Positions 9,422 through 18,216 of a stretch of DNA of 63,202 bases are shown here, piece after piece. A model generated the notes under the pieces. That model ran no database searches and was not told where the DNA came from. It worked only from the letters and a program-made list of their open reading frames with translations. Positions within the stretch are counted from its first letter, which is position 1, and each line of letters starts with the position of its first letter. A program made the position numbers and the translations under genes. Source of the stretch: Burkholderiales bacterium (GTDB lineage Bacteria > Pseudomonadota > Gammaproteobacteria > Burkholderiales > Casimicrobiaceae); the NCBI GenBank assembly GCA_031260355.1, contig JAIRJZ010000071.1, positions 1-63,202 on the forward strand, written 5' to 3'.

Positions 9422-9634
9422 CAGGGGTCGGGAATGCGGGACGGAAGGCGACCATTCTACCTTGTGGGACACAATTCGGCACCGGAGGCCGGGTGTTGGA
9501 ATTGTGCGTGTTGGGCGAAACCGAATATTGAATTCTTTTACCAGAAAGGCCTTGTTTGATAAAACTCGATGATAATGATCAGAGATGCTGCCTGTTTGCC
9601 GCAGCGTCTCTTTGTTTATCCTGCTTTTCTCGCC

Positions 9635-10543
9635 ATGCTTCTTTCTCCGCGCCTGACGGCGTATGCAGTTCTGGTGATCACGTCGGCGATGTGGGGCAGC
9701 AATGCGGTGGCGGCGCGCGATCTGCTCGATACTTTGTCGCCGCTGACGTTGACGGTGCTTCGCTGGAGCGTGGCAACGGTGGCGTTGATTCCTTTTGTCT
9801 GGCGTGAGCGCTGGCTGATTTATCGGGCATTGCGAATGCAGTGGCCGCTGATGTCGCTATTCGCGGTCATCGGATTTGCGCCGAATACGCTGGTTCACTA
9901 CCTCGGCTTGCAGGGGACGACGGCCATTTTCACCGGCCTGATGAATTCGGTCGTGCCGGTCGTGGTCGTGTTGATCATGGCGGTGTGGAAGAAGCGGCGG
10001 CCGCAGTGGCTGGAGAATGTCGGGCTGGCGCTGTCGTTTATCGGGGTGTTGACGGTCCTGGTGCACGGAGAAATTCGTCATCTGCTGGCGTTGCGGATCA
10101 GCGGTTACGATTTTCTGGTATTGCTCGGATTGGTGATTTGGGCGTTTTACGCCGTATTGCTTTTGTCCCGACCCCGGTATTTGTCGCTGACGGCGTTCGT
10201 GTTTACGGTCAGTTTTTTGGGGTTGATGCTGGTTGTCCCGATGTTGATCGGCGAATGGTGGGTCAAAGGGGTGCCGTCGTTCAGCGCTCGGGAAATCGCG
10301 CTGGTGACCTACATCGGCTTGGTGCCGACGCTGATCGCGATGCTGTTGTTCGGCTACGGTGTGGCGCAGGTAGGGCCGGTTCAGGCCGGGATTTTCACGC
10401 ATCTGGTTCCGCTGTTTTCGGCATTATTCGCGACGGTTTTCATTCACGAATCGCTCTATATTTATCACGGAATCGGCTTCGTTCTGGTGGCGGGCGGCGC
10501 GGTTTTGTGTTGCCTCAAACCGGAGCAAATGCATCCACGATGA
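9635..10543 (+). CDS. EamA/DMT-family transporter (putative)
   Basis: About 302 residues with ten hydrophobic segments in two EamA repeats. The first begins at [20 protein letters not shown], and the second contains [21 protein letters not shown] and the typical [17 protein letters not shown]-family exporters carry amino acids, purines and other metabolites; the substrate is not evident here. ATG 9635 places the first helix at the N terminus, while an in-frame ATG at 9569 adds 22 residues; neither has a clear ribosome site. Confidence 0.85.
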   Translation: MLLSPRLTAYAVLVITSAMWGSNAVAARDLLDTLSPLTLTVLRWSVATVALIPFVWRERWLIYRALRMQWPLMSLFAVIGFAPNTLVHYLGLQGTTAIFTGLMNSVVPVVVVLIMAVWKKRRPQWLENVGLALSFIGVLTVLVHGEIRHLLALRISGYDFLVLLGLVIWAFYAVLLLSRPRYLSLTAFVFTVSFLGLMLVVPMLIGEWWVKGVPSFSAREIALVTYIGLVPTLIAMLLFGYGVAQVGPVQAGIFTHLVPLFSALFATVFIHESLYIYHGIGFVLVAGGAVLCCLKPEQMHPR

Positions 10544-10550
10544 AAGAACT

Positions 10551-10677
10551 AACCACAAAGAGCGCAAAGAACCCTGTGGTTTTTCGTGTGCGCCGCATAG
10601 GGGCGCAGGGTTTTCTGAGTTGTCCGGGGCTGTCAGGCACCCCTCATTTTTTTGCGCTCTTTGCGTTCTTTGCGGTT
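10551..10677. repeat. Dispersed palindrome, AACCACAAAGAGCGCAAAG family, copy 1
   Basis: The left arm at 10551-10571 (AACCACAAAGAGCGCAAAGAA) and the right arm at 10652-10677 are near-complementary, both built of A/G-rich tandem units such as CGCAAAGA. They enclose a GC-rich centre that can itself fold (CGCCGCATAGGGGCG). A related element lies at 26031-26095. It sits in the leader region of ilvD, about 70 bp before its start. Confidence 0.8.
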
Positions 10678-10749
10678 AAAATTAAATTTTTCGCTATTTT
10701 CAGAGCGGCTGCTTAAAAGCCGGACTTTAGAGCTTGGAGAGGATTCATC

Positions 10750-12429
10750 ATGTCGTACAACCGTCGTTCCCGTTTGATCACTCAAGGCATGGCGCGTTCG
10801 CCGAACCGCGCGATGCTGCGAGCCGTTGGCTTCGGCGACGGCGACTTTGAAAAGCCGATCGTCGGGGTGGCGAACGGGCACAGTACGATGAACCCGTGCA
10901 ACGCCGGTATCCAGCCGCTGGTGGATCGGGCGATGGCGGCGTTGAAAGAAGTCGGCGCGATGCCGCAGGTGTTCGGTGTGCCGACGGTGACCGACGGCAT
11001 CGGGATGGGCACTGAAGCGATGAAATATTCTCTGGTGTCGCGCGAAGTCATCGCCGATGCCATCGAAACATCGGTCAACGGACAATGTATGGACGGCGCC
11101 TTGATCGTCGGCGGTTGCGACAAGAATATGCCGGCGGCCGTGATTGCGCTGGCACGGATGAATGTGCCGGGCGTGTTCGTTTACGCCGGCACGATCAAAC
11201 CGGGCCGCTGGAAAGGGCAGGATTTGACCATCGTCAGTTCGTTCGAGGCGGTGGGCGCATTCGCCGCCGGCAAGATGAACGAAGAGGACTTTGTTGGTAT
11301 CGAGAAAAATGCTTGCCCGTCCACGGGGGCTTGCGGCGGCATGTACACCGCCAATACCATGTCGTCTTCGTTCGAGGCGTTGGGGATGAGCTTGCTCGGC
11401 TCGTCGCAACTGGCCTGTCCCGATCCCGAGAAAGCCGATTCGGCGGCGTTGTCGGCGCGCGTTCTTTACAACGCCGTTGTTCACGACATCAAACCGCGCG
11501 ACATCATTACCCGTAAATCAATCGAGAACGCGATATCGTTGATCATGGCGACCGGCGGCTCGACCAACGCTGTGCTGCATTATCTGGCGATTGCGTCGGC
11601 GGCAAATGTCGAGTGGGCGATCGACGACGTTGAACGCATCCGCCGCCGTGTGCCGGTGCTGTGCGATCTGAAACCGTCGGGACGTTATGTCGCAGTCGAT
11701 TTTCATCGCGCCGGCGGTGTGCCGCAAGTGCTGAAAATGTTGCTCGACAAGGGGTTGCTGCACGGTGATTGTCTGACGATCACCGGGCGCACGTTGGCGG
11801 AAGAGCTGGAAACCGTGTCGGCTTCACCGCGTTCCGATCAGGACGTGATCCGGCCATTCGATCAGCCGCTGTACAGCGAAGGCCATCTGGCGATTCTGCG
11901 CGGCAATTTGTCGCCGGAAGGGTGCGTGGCGAAAATCACCGGCCTCAAGAATCCGGTGATCACCGGACCGGCGCGCGTGTTCGATTCGGAAGCGGCGTGC
12001 ATGGAAGCGATCATGGCGCGCAAGATCAAAGACGGCGACGTGATCGTGATCCGCTACGAAGGCCCGAAAGGCGGTCCGGGAATGCAGGAAATGCTGGCGC
12101 CGACCTCGGCGCTGGTCGGACAAGGGCTGGGTGAAACGGTTGGACTGATTACCGATGGCCGTTTTTCCGGCGGCACCTGGGGGATGGTTGTCGGTCACGT
12201 CGCGCCGGAAGCGTATGTCGGCGGGACGATCGCGTTGGTCGAAGAAGGCGATTCGATCACCATCGACGCGCATCGGTTGCTGATTCAATTGAATGTCAGC
12301 GATGAGGTGTTGGCGAAAAGGCGGACGCAGTGGCAGCCGCCGGCACCGCGTTATACGACGGGATTGTTGGCCAAGTACACGCGCCTGGTGTCGAGCGCCA
12401 GCCGCGGTGCGGTGACGGACAAAGAGTGA
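10750..12429 (+). CDS. ilvD: Dihydroxy-acid dehydratase
   Basis: IlvD dehydrates 2,3-dihydroxy-isovalerate and -methylvalerate in valine and isoleucine synthesis. The 559-residue length is standard. Likely iron-sulfur cluster cysteines are C50 (NPCNAG), C123 (GGCDKNMPA) and C195 (CPSTGACGG); the C-terminal signature [15 protein letters not shown] is present. GGAGAGG precedes the ATG. The stop overlaps an in-frame GTG of the ubiC frame. Confidence 0.97.
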   Translation: MSYNRRSRLITQGMARSPNRAMLRAVGFGDGDFEKPIVGVANGHSTMNPCNAGIQPLVDRAMAALKEVGAMPQVFGVPTVTDGIGMGTEAMKYSLVSREVIADAIETSVNGQCMDGALIVGGCDKNMPAAVIALARMNVPGVFVYAGTIKPGRWKGQDLTIVSSFEAVGAFAAGKMNEEDFVGIEKNACPSTGACGGMYTANTMSSSFEALGMSLLGSSQLACPDPEKADSAALSARVLYNAVVHDIKPRDIITRKSIENAISLIMATGGSTNAVLHYLAIASAANVEWAIDDVERIRRRVPVLCDLKPSGRYVAVDFHRAGGVPQVLKMLLDKGLLHGDCLTITGRTLAEELETVSASPRSDQDVIRPFDQPLYSEGHLAILRGNLSPEGCVAKITGLKNPVITGPARVFDSEAACMEAIMARKIKDGDVIVIRYEGPKGGPGMQEMLAPTSALVGQGLGETVGLITDGRFSGGTWGMVVGHVAPEAYVGGTIALVEEGDSITIDAHRLLIQLNVSDEVLAKRRTQWQPPAPRYTTGLLAKYTRLVSSASRGAVTDKE

Positions 12430-12464
12430 AACGTGGCGATGTGAGCCGGTGCTGGCGATGGCAC

Positions 12465-12983
12465 ATGTCCGTGCCTTCGACCGATCCGCTGCATCCTTGG
12501 CTGACGGAACGACACTCGTTGACCAGTCGCCTGTGCGCGATCTGCAAAGAATTCCGGGTCGTCGTGCATCAAAGCCGGTTTGAACGGGTATGTCCCGATG
12601 AAAGGTCTTTGCTGTTGGCCGACAAGAGCGATCGAAGGGCAACGGCGCTGATGCGGGAGGTCAGCCTGGTTTGCGACGGGCGTCCCCTTGTTTTTGGACA
12701 CAGTATTTTGCTGTCGCGGAAATCGGGATTTCTGGCGCGATCGCTCAAGCAAATAGGCAACCGCTCTCTGGGTTCTTTATTGTTTACCTGTCCCGATATT
12801 CGGCGCGGCTCCCTTTATTTCAAGCGTATCGACCGGCAACACGCTTTGTACGCCAAAAGTGTGGCGGCGTTGGGAAATGAGCCAGCTTCGTCCTTTTGGG
12901 CGCGACGCTCCGTTTTTTCGTTACGGTCTGAACAGGTTTGCGTGACGGAAGTTTTTTCTCCGCAACTGGGAACAATCTCTTGA
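12465..12983 (+). CDS. ubiC: Chorismate--pyruvate lyase
   Basis: UbiC splits chorismate to 4-hydroxybenzoate and pyruvate, the first step of ubiquinone synthesis. Recognised by DPLHPWLTERHSLT at the N terminus, MREVSLVCDGRPLVFGHS in the middle and VTEVFSP near the end (the conserved Glu). About 172 aa from the ATG at 12465; a GTG at 12426 overlapping the ilvD stop (GTGA) would add 13 residues and may be the coupled start. It probably shares the ilvD transcript. No ubiA is adjacent. Confidence 0.87.
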   Translation: MSVPSTDPLHPWLTERHSLTSRLCAICKEFRVVVHQSRFERVCPDERSLLLADKSDRRATALMREVSLVCDGRPLVFGHSILLSRKSGFLARSLKQIGNRSLGSLLFTCPDIRRGSLYFKRIDRQHALYAKSVAALGNEPASSFWARRSVFSLRSEQVCVTEVFSPQLGTIS

Positions 12984-13021
12984 CCGGGTGTAGCGTTAGA
13001 ATCGAATACGAGGGAACAACA

Positions 13022-13753
13022 ATGTACTATGGACTGAAAAATTTTTGTCGCCAAGCATTATTGACAGCAGCGATGTTGTTGTTGCTGACGGGATGCGCGT
13101 CACTGATGGGCTTGGACGGTGATCCGTCGAAACGTGCCGAAGCGCCGGACTATCGCGTCGGCGACCGCTGGGAATATCGCGTCGAGGAAGGCTATCGCTT
13201 GCCCCTCGTCTGGGACGAAACTTGGGAAATCGTTCGAATCGACGCGGAAGGCGTGGCGGTGCGTATTACTCGCAAAGGCGAGAACATCGACGACATGCGT
13301 ACCGAGCTGTGGCCGCAACCGGGACTGGTGTCGCAAGGCGCTTTGATGAACGTCGAAACCCGGCAGTTCAACGCGCCGTATCAGCGTTACCGTTTTCCGA
13401 TGAAGGCAGGCGATTCCTGGAGCCAGCGACTTGATACCCCCGAAGCGAAACAACGGCAAGGCCAACAACCCAGTTTTGTTACCCGCGCCTGGGGCTGGGA
13501 AAAAATCAAAACAGCTGTCGGCGAAGTGGACGCGCTTAGGCTCAACCAGGTCATCACGTTTGACGACGAAGACCCCTGGCGCTGGGCAACGCATGGCAGT
13601 TACGAGATCTGGTATGCACCAGCAGTCAACAACATCGTTTACGCCAAAAAACGGGCGAGCTACTTTGAAAGAGGCGATCGGTACCCCACCGAAGAAAGAT
13701 CGGCCCAGTCCGAAATTATCGAGTTGCGCTCGTACACACGCGGGCAGCCGTAA
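13022..13753 (+). CDS. Putative lipoprotein of unknown function
   Basis: A 243-residue protein with a type II signal peptide: basic start, hydrophobic LLTAAMLLLLTGC, lipobox cysteine C25. The mature part is soluble and rich in Trp/Arg (YRVGDRWEYRVEEGYRLPL, VWDETWEIV), suggesting beta structure in the periplasm or on the outer membrane. I do not recognise a named family. GAGGGAAC precedes the ATG at 13022. It follows ubiC closely but has its own leader, and precedes the tandem secreted paralogues. Confidence 0.75.
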   Translation: MYYGLKNFCRQALLTAAMLLLLTGCASLMGLDGDPSKRAEAPDYRVGDRWEYRVEEGYRLPLVWDETWEIVRIDAEGVAVRITRKGENIDDMRTELWPQPGLVSQGALMNVETRQFNAPYQRYRFPMKAGDSWSQRLDTPEAKQRQGQQPSFVTRAWGWEKIKTAVGEVDALRLNQVITFDDEDPWRWATHGSYEIWYAPAVNNIVYAKKRASYFERGDRYPTEERSAQSEIIELRSYTRGQP

Positions 13754-13831
13754 TCAGGGTATCAAGCAACTGAACTCAAAATGTTCAGGTAACAGCGACC
13801 ACCCAATTCTATGCCACTGTTGTTAATGTGG

Positions 13832-13850
13832 ATATACTGCTATAGTATAT
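13832..13850. promoter_or_regulatory. Perfect inverted repeat upstream of the secreted paralogue pair
   Basis: ATATACT at 13832-13838 and AGTATAT at 13844-13850 form a perfect 7-bp inverted repeat with a 5-bp centre. It includes the best -10-like sequence (TATAGT) before the gene at 13949. A second small hairpin, GTTTCG/CGAAAC, lies at 13853-13873 and could form in the leader RNA. This suggests an operator or operator-promoter overlap; the regulator is unknown. Confidence 0.45.
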
Positions 13851-13948
13851 AAGTTTCGTAAAAGCAGCGAAACTTCGGGCGCAACCGGACAATGCTGCTG
13901 CTCCTATTCTGGCCAAGATAAACAACTGTTTTTATTGCGGGAGTTTTT

Positions 13949-15514
13949 ATGAAGACGTTCAACAGAAAAATGCTTTGTGCTGTACTGGCAGGCTTTGGTG
14001 TTCTGAGCATGGCGGGAACTGCGCAAGCGGTGAGCCTGAATCCCGATGGACGCGGACAAGTTTTGATTTATCCGTATTACACGGTTCGCGCCAACGCTGA
14101 CGGTAATGCGTATGATTCGCTGTTCACCGTGATTAACGCAAAGAACACCGGAAAAGCAGTCAGGGTGCGCTTCCGTGAAGGCAAAGCAGGGCATGAGGTG
14201 TTGGGCTTCAACCTTTATTTGGCGCCGAGAGACGTATGGACGGCGGCGATTACGGCAAATGCTGACGGCACCCAGATACTGACGCACGACATCAGTTGTA
14301 CTTCTCCCGATGTTAGAGCCTCGAGCCCGGTAAGCTTCGGGAACACTAGGTTTTCTGGTGCCAATACGGATGGTGAAGAAGCATCCCTTGATCGCACCCG
14401 CGAGGGCTACATCGAAATCATCGAGATGGCGGAAGTCACAGGCAATACGCTAACGGCGATAACTCATGCTGTGTTTGATGGTGTTTGGAGGCCAAGAAAC
14501 TGCGGCGCTATTCAGGAAGGCAATAGCTATTCCACAAACACACAACCGTCTTTTGCTGGCGATTTGAGGACGCCTACCGGCGGCTTGTTCGGCAACATGA
14601 CGCTGATCAATGTCAATACGGCGCGTGCGGTCGGCTACGATGCGGTGGCGTTGAGCGGTTTCTACAAGGGTGGTGATGCATGGGGGCCTTTTGGCGGTGC
14701 TAGGGTGCTGGACACGTTGTGGTTCCCGTTTGGCAGCGAAAACCCGAACCTGTCGATGGCGTTTCCGGCAACATCGACCGTTCTTGATGATGCGACAGGC
14801 GTGGTGGAAAGCGCGTGGACGGATGCTGGTAGTGTATGGGACGGCGCTGATTGGGTGAACGAAACGGACGCCATCGGGGCGCGTCGCTCTGTCTTTGAGC
14901 CGGGACTGGATGCCGTGTCGTCGGTGTTGATGCGCAGTTCCATCATCAACGAATTCAACTTTGCGGAGGTCTATGCCGGCGCAACGAATTGGGTGATCAC
15001 GATGCCGACCAAGAGCCTGTATTTTGATCGTGGCGGTAAATCTCTGAAACCGCGAAAATTGTTCCAGAGAGAATTTCAGGCCGGCGGTGCGCCTGATGAT
15101 GTCAGCGGGCATCATTACGACCGTGAAGGAAGGCGCCCTGCTCCGAACGACGACTTTTGTGTGCCGGCGCCCCGCCCTAGAAATACCTTGGGTTGGGAAG
15201 TCAATGTGATTGGATTCTCGGCCGCTCAGGCGGAGCGCAAAGTGTTCCATTCGGCGAATTCGTATTCATGGCGCACGAGTGGGTGTGAAGAGGGCTGGGC
15301 GCATATAAATATCGAACCTGTTTACTCTCCCCAGTATGGCGATCACACGTTAACCGCCGATGTTCCTGCCGGAAGGAAGTTTACCGGCGTACCGGTCGTT
15401 GGCTTCGCTGCCACGCTATTCAACAACGGCGGCGTCGATGGCGGTGCGCTCGGCAAGGTTTGGGCGAGCTACGTCGGGACGGTTCCACACCGCTACGAAA
15501 GAAATATCCAGTAA
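13949..15514 (+). CDS. Secreted protein of unknown function, tandem paralogue 1
   Basis: 521 aa with a Sec signal peptide cut near AGTAQA-VSL. Mature protein starts VSLNPDGRGQVLIYPYYTVRANADG. I do not recognise a named domain. Hydrophobic segments are absent after the signal, so it is periplasmic, secreted or surface-attached. Several cysteines occur (CTSPD, RNCGAIQEG, DDFCVPAP), suggesting disulfides. It is closely similar along most of its length to the gene at 15570. The two differ mainly in a segment near residues 370-475, while the last 30 or so residues are nearly identical. GCGGGAG precedes the ATG, and the leader resembles that of copy 2. Confidence 0.8.
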   Translation: MKTFNRKMLCAVLAGFGVLSMAGTAQAVSLNPDGRGQVLIYPYYTVRANADGNAYDSLFTVINAKNTGKAVRVRFREGKAGHEVLGFNLYLAPRDVWTAAITANADGTQILTHDISCTSPDVRASSPVSFGNTRFSGANTDGEEASLDRTREGYIEIIEMAEVTGNTLTAITHAVFDGVWRPRNCGAIQEGNSYSTNTQPSFAGDLRTPTGGLFGNMTLINVNTARAVGYDAVALSGFYKGGDAWGPFGGARVLDTLWFPFGSENPNLSMAFPATSTVLDDATGVVESAWTDAGSVWDGADWVNETDAIGARRSVFEPGLDAVSSVLMRSSIINEFNFAEVYAGATNWVITMPTKSLYFDRGGKSLKPRKLFQREFQAGGAPDDVSGHHYDREGRRPAPNDDFCVPAPRPRNTLGWEVNVIGFSAAQAERKVFHSANSYSWRTSGCEEGWAHINIEPVYSPQYGDHTLTADVPAGRKFTGVPVVGFAATLFNNGGVDGGALGKVWASYVGTVPHRYERNIQ

Positions 15515-15569
15515 TCGGCTTAATTGCTTTGGCTACGATAAACAGCGATGCTTTTTAGCGGGAGTTTTT

Positions 15570-17162
15570 ATGAAGATATTCAACAGAAAACGGTTTTGTG
15601 CTGCGCTGGCTGGTTTGGGTATTCTGGGTATGGCGAGCGTTGTACAAGCGGTGAGCTTGAGTCCCGATGGTATGGGGCAAGTTCTAATTTATCCGTATTA
15701 CACCGTTCGCGCCAACGCTGATGGCAATGCGTATGATTCACTGTTCACCGTGATTAACGCAAAGAACGCAGGCAAAGCGGTTCGGGTGCGCATCCGTGAA
15801 GGCAAAGCAGGGCATGAAGTATTGGAGTTCAACCTTTATTTGGCTCCGAGAGACGTATGGACGGCGGCGATTTCGGCAAATGCTGACGGCGCCCAAATAG
15901 CGACGACGGACACCAGTTGCACCTCTCCCAGTGTCAGAGCCCAGAGTCCGGTAAGTTTCAGGGGTTACGAATTCTCGGGCGCCGATGCCGATGGTGAAGA
16001 CGCATCCCTTGATCGTACCCGCGAGGGTTATATTGAAATCATCGAGATGGCGGAAGTCACAGGCGTTACGCTAAATGCGATTACTCACGCTATGATTGAC
16101 GGTGTTTGGATGCCAAGAAACTGTGGCACTATTCAGGAAGGCTATCTCGCAAACACACAGCCATTTTTTGCGGGCGATTTGAGGACGCCTACCGGCGGTT
16201 TATTCGGCAACATGACGCTGATCAATGTCAATACGGCGCGTGCGGTCGGCTACGATGCGGTGGCGTTGAGCGGCTTCTACAAGGGTGGTGATGCATGGGG
16301 TGATTTCGGCGGAGTCAGAGTGGCGGATACGTTGTGGTTCCCGGCGGGTATCGAAAACCCAAACCTGTCGATGGCGTATCCGGCAACATCGACGATCTTT
16401 GATGATGAGGCAGGCGTTGTGGAGAGTGCATGGACGGGTGTTGGTGGTGCGTGGAACGGTGCTGATTGGGTGAGTGAGGTGGACGCTATTGGGGGGCGCC
16501 GCTCTGTCTTCAAACCGGGGCTGGATGCCGTGTCGTCGGTGTTGATGCGCAGTTCCATCATCAACGAGTTTAATGTTGCGGAGGTCTATGCCGGTGCGAC
16601 GGACTGGGTGATCACGATGCCGACCAAGAACCTGTACTTTGATCGTGGCGATAGATCCCTGAAATTCCTGAAACCACGCAAGTTGTTCCAGAGAGAATTC
16701 AGGTTAGGTGGCGCGGTTGATGATGTCCAAAGAGCATGGATTTATGACCGTGAAGAGAGAGGCTATAGTTTAAACTGCTATGATGGTCCGATCAGTTTAC
16801 CTCCACCAGACTGTGACCAAAGACCCCACTTGCCTTGGGCTGCTAACGTTATTCAATTCCCGCGGTACAGAGATGGGGTTGGGATATTTCATTCGATAAA
16901 CAGGAACAGGTGGGAGATTTCAACGGGCCCCTACGATGCGGGCTGGGCGCAGATAGACATCGGAGCCGTTTATCCACTGACATCTGGCGGTCACACACTG
17001 ACCGCCGATGCTCCTGTCGGAAGGAAGTTTACCGGCCTACCGGTCGTCGGTTTCGCTTCCACGCTATTCAACAACGGCGGCGTTGATGGCGGTGCGCTCG
17101 GCAAAGTTTGGGCGAGCTACGTCGGGACGGTTCCACATCGCTACGAGAGAAATATCCAGTAA
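15570..17162 (+). CDS. Secreted protein of unknown function, tandem paralogue 2
   Basis: 530 aa, a tandem duplicate of the preceding gene, starting 55 bp after its stop. Signal peptide cut near SVVQA-VSL; mature start VSLSPDGMGQVLIYPYYTV. The ATG at 15570 is chosen because it is preceded by the same GCGGGAGTTTTT leader as copy 1. The variable segment (residues about 385-490) carries its own cysteines (LNCYDGP, PPDCDQ) not matched in copy 1; the end ...GTVPHRYERNIQ is the same. No export-specific sorting tail is seen. Function unknown. Confidence 0.8.
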   Translation: MKIFNRKRFCAALAGLGILGMASVVQAVSLSPDGMGQVLIYPYYTVRANADGNAYDSLFTVINAKNAGKAVRVRIREGKAGHEVLEFNLYLAPRDVWTAAISANADGAQIATTDTSCTSPSVRAQSPVSFRGYEFSGADADGEDASLDRTREGYIEIIEMAEVTGVTLNAITHAMIDGVWMPRNCGTIQEGYLANTQPFFAGDLRTPTGGLFGNMTLINVNTARAVGYDAVALSGFYKGGDAWGDFGGVRVADTLWFPAGIENPNLSMAYPATSTIFDDEAGVVESAWTGVGGAWNGADWVSEVDAIGGRRSVFKPGLDAVSSVLMRSSIINEFNVAEVYAGATDWVITMPTKNLYFDRGDRSLKFLKPRKLFQREFRLGGAVDDVQRAWIYDREERGYSLNCYDGPISLPPPDCDQRPHLPWAANVIQFPRYRDGVGIFHSINRNRWEISTGPYDAGWAQIDIGAVYPLTSGGHTLTADAPVGRKFTGLPVVGFASTLFNNGGVDGGALGKVWASYVGTVPHRYERNIQ

Positions 17163-17221
17163 CCGGCTCAGTGTAGAGAACGGGTTCAAGCTGCCTGAGG
17201 GAGGGCGTGTATCGGAAATTG

Positions 17222-17319
17222 CTCCTCCGTCATTGCGAGCGAAGCGAAGCAATCCAGAGAGGGGCTTTACGACCAGGCTGGTTTGCTTCGTCACTTCGTT
17301 CCCCGCAATGACGAAGGAG
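17222..17319. repeat. Dispersed palindrome, CGTCATTGCGAG family, copy 2
   Basis: The outer arms 17222-17237 (CTCCTCCGTCATTGCG) and 17304-17319 are complementary with one mismatch. The interior carries GAAGCGAAGCAATCCAGAG, also present in copy 1. It lies between the second secreted paralogue and the convergent uracil-DNA glycosylase gene and could serve as a two-way terminator. Confidence 0.83.
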
Positions 17320-17358
17320 GGTGGTCGATTCAGTCGATGATTCGACGCGCTGTCATCT

Positions 17359-18099
17359 CTACGACGCTTTCCATATACCCAGTTCAACCAGCTGCCGCGT
17401 TGCTTCTTCCGCCCAGCCTTTGTTGGCGGCGGGACTGGCAGGGCTGGGGTGGAGGATGCGGCCGACGCGGATACCGTGCAGGCCGGCAAGCGCGACGTTA
17501 GCGCGTGCTTCCGCCCAAGCGCCGATCCCGATGACCCACTGTGGTTGCAGAAGATCGATCAGTGTACGCAGATGGGCATCGCAGGCGGCGAGCAGGGGCG
17601 CTTGTTCGGCGGCGGGAAGTTTGTCCGGCGTGAGGTTGCGGCCGTTATCGAACAACGCCAGCGGGCAGTAATTGGCGACGAAATGATCCTGAAAAAAAAC
17701 GTCGGCGGTACCGAAACGCTGCGCGAACAGTCCCCACAAACGGCGGCCACTGACCTCGGAACGCGAACAGGCGAAGCCTTCGATGGGGCGTTTCGGGTTC
17801 TCGCGTTCCGGTTTTTCGATCGGTTCGATGATGCCCAACCAGTCGCGGACGGCAGCCACTTCGCCGAACGGCACGCCGGTTTGCACCATGCCGAACGGCC
17901 CCGGATTCATGCCGACGAATACGATTTTTTTCTTTGGCGCGGCAAAACGGCGAAGATAAGTTTCATGTGCCGCCCAAGCGTAAGCGAGCGGATTATAAAC
18001 GTGCGTCACCGGCGCGACGAAACGCATCGCGCCGACTTGCTGTGATAGATGTTGCGCGGCGGCGATGGTGGCTTGGGCGGTGGCGTTGGAAGAAGTCAT
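17359..18099 (-). CDS. SMUG1-type uracil-DNA glycosylase
   Basis: 246 aa. The motif GMNPGPFGMVQTGVPFG (residues about 63-79) is the catalytic loop of single-strand-selective monofunctional uracil-DNA glycosylase. HPSPASPAANKGW from H217 is the second conserved loop, which intercalates in DNA. SMUG1 removes uracil and 5-hydroxymethyluracil in animals; bacterial homologues are sparse, with a few characterised. The ATG at 18099 is used; an in-frame TTG lies 15 bp upstream. No other repair genes are adjacent. Confidence 0.85.
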   Translation of the reverse strand: MTSSNATAQATIAAAQHLSQQVGAMRFVAPVTHVYNPLAYAWAAHETYLRRFAAPKKKIVFVGMNPGPFGMVQTGVPFGEVAAVRDWLGIIEPIEKPERENPKRPIEGFACSRSEVSGRRLWGLFAQRFGTADVFFQDHFVANYCPLALFDNGRNLTPDKLPAAEQAPLLAACDAHLRTLIDLLQPQWVIGIGAWAEARANVALAGLHGIRVGRILHPSPASPAANKGWAEEATRQLVELGIWKAS

Positions 18100-18150
18100 G
18101 AGAACCTGTCTCAAAATGATTGTGACGTTATAAGTGATTGTTTGGTTACT

Positions 18151-18180
18151 CCGTCATTCCGGCGAAAGCCGGAATGACGG
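18151..18180. repeat. Perfect 13-bp hairpin with GAAA loop
   Basis: CCGTCATTCCGGC at 18151-18163 and its exact complement at 18168-18180 are separated by GAAA, giving a perfect stem with a GNRA tetraloop. It lies between ampG and the uracil-DNA glycosylase gene (both minus strand). It lacks a T tract, so it is more likely a dispersed REP-like element than an intrinsic terminator. It shares the core CGTCATT with the larger palindromes. Confidence 0.8.
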
Positions 18181-18216
18181 CTCCTAGATGCGGAGTCCTG
18201 ATCCATTTCGAAACAA

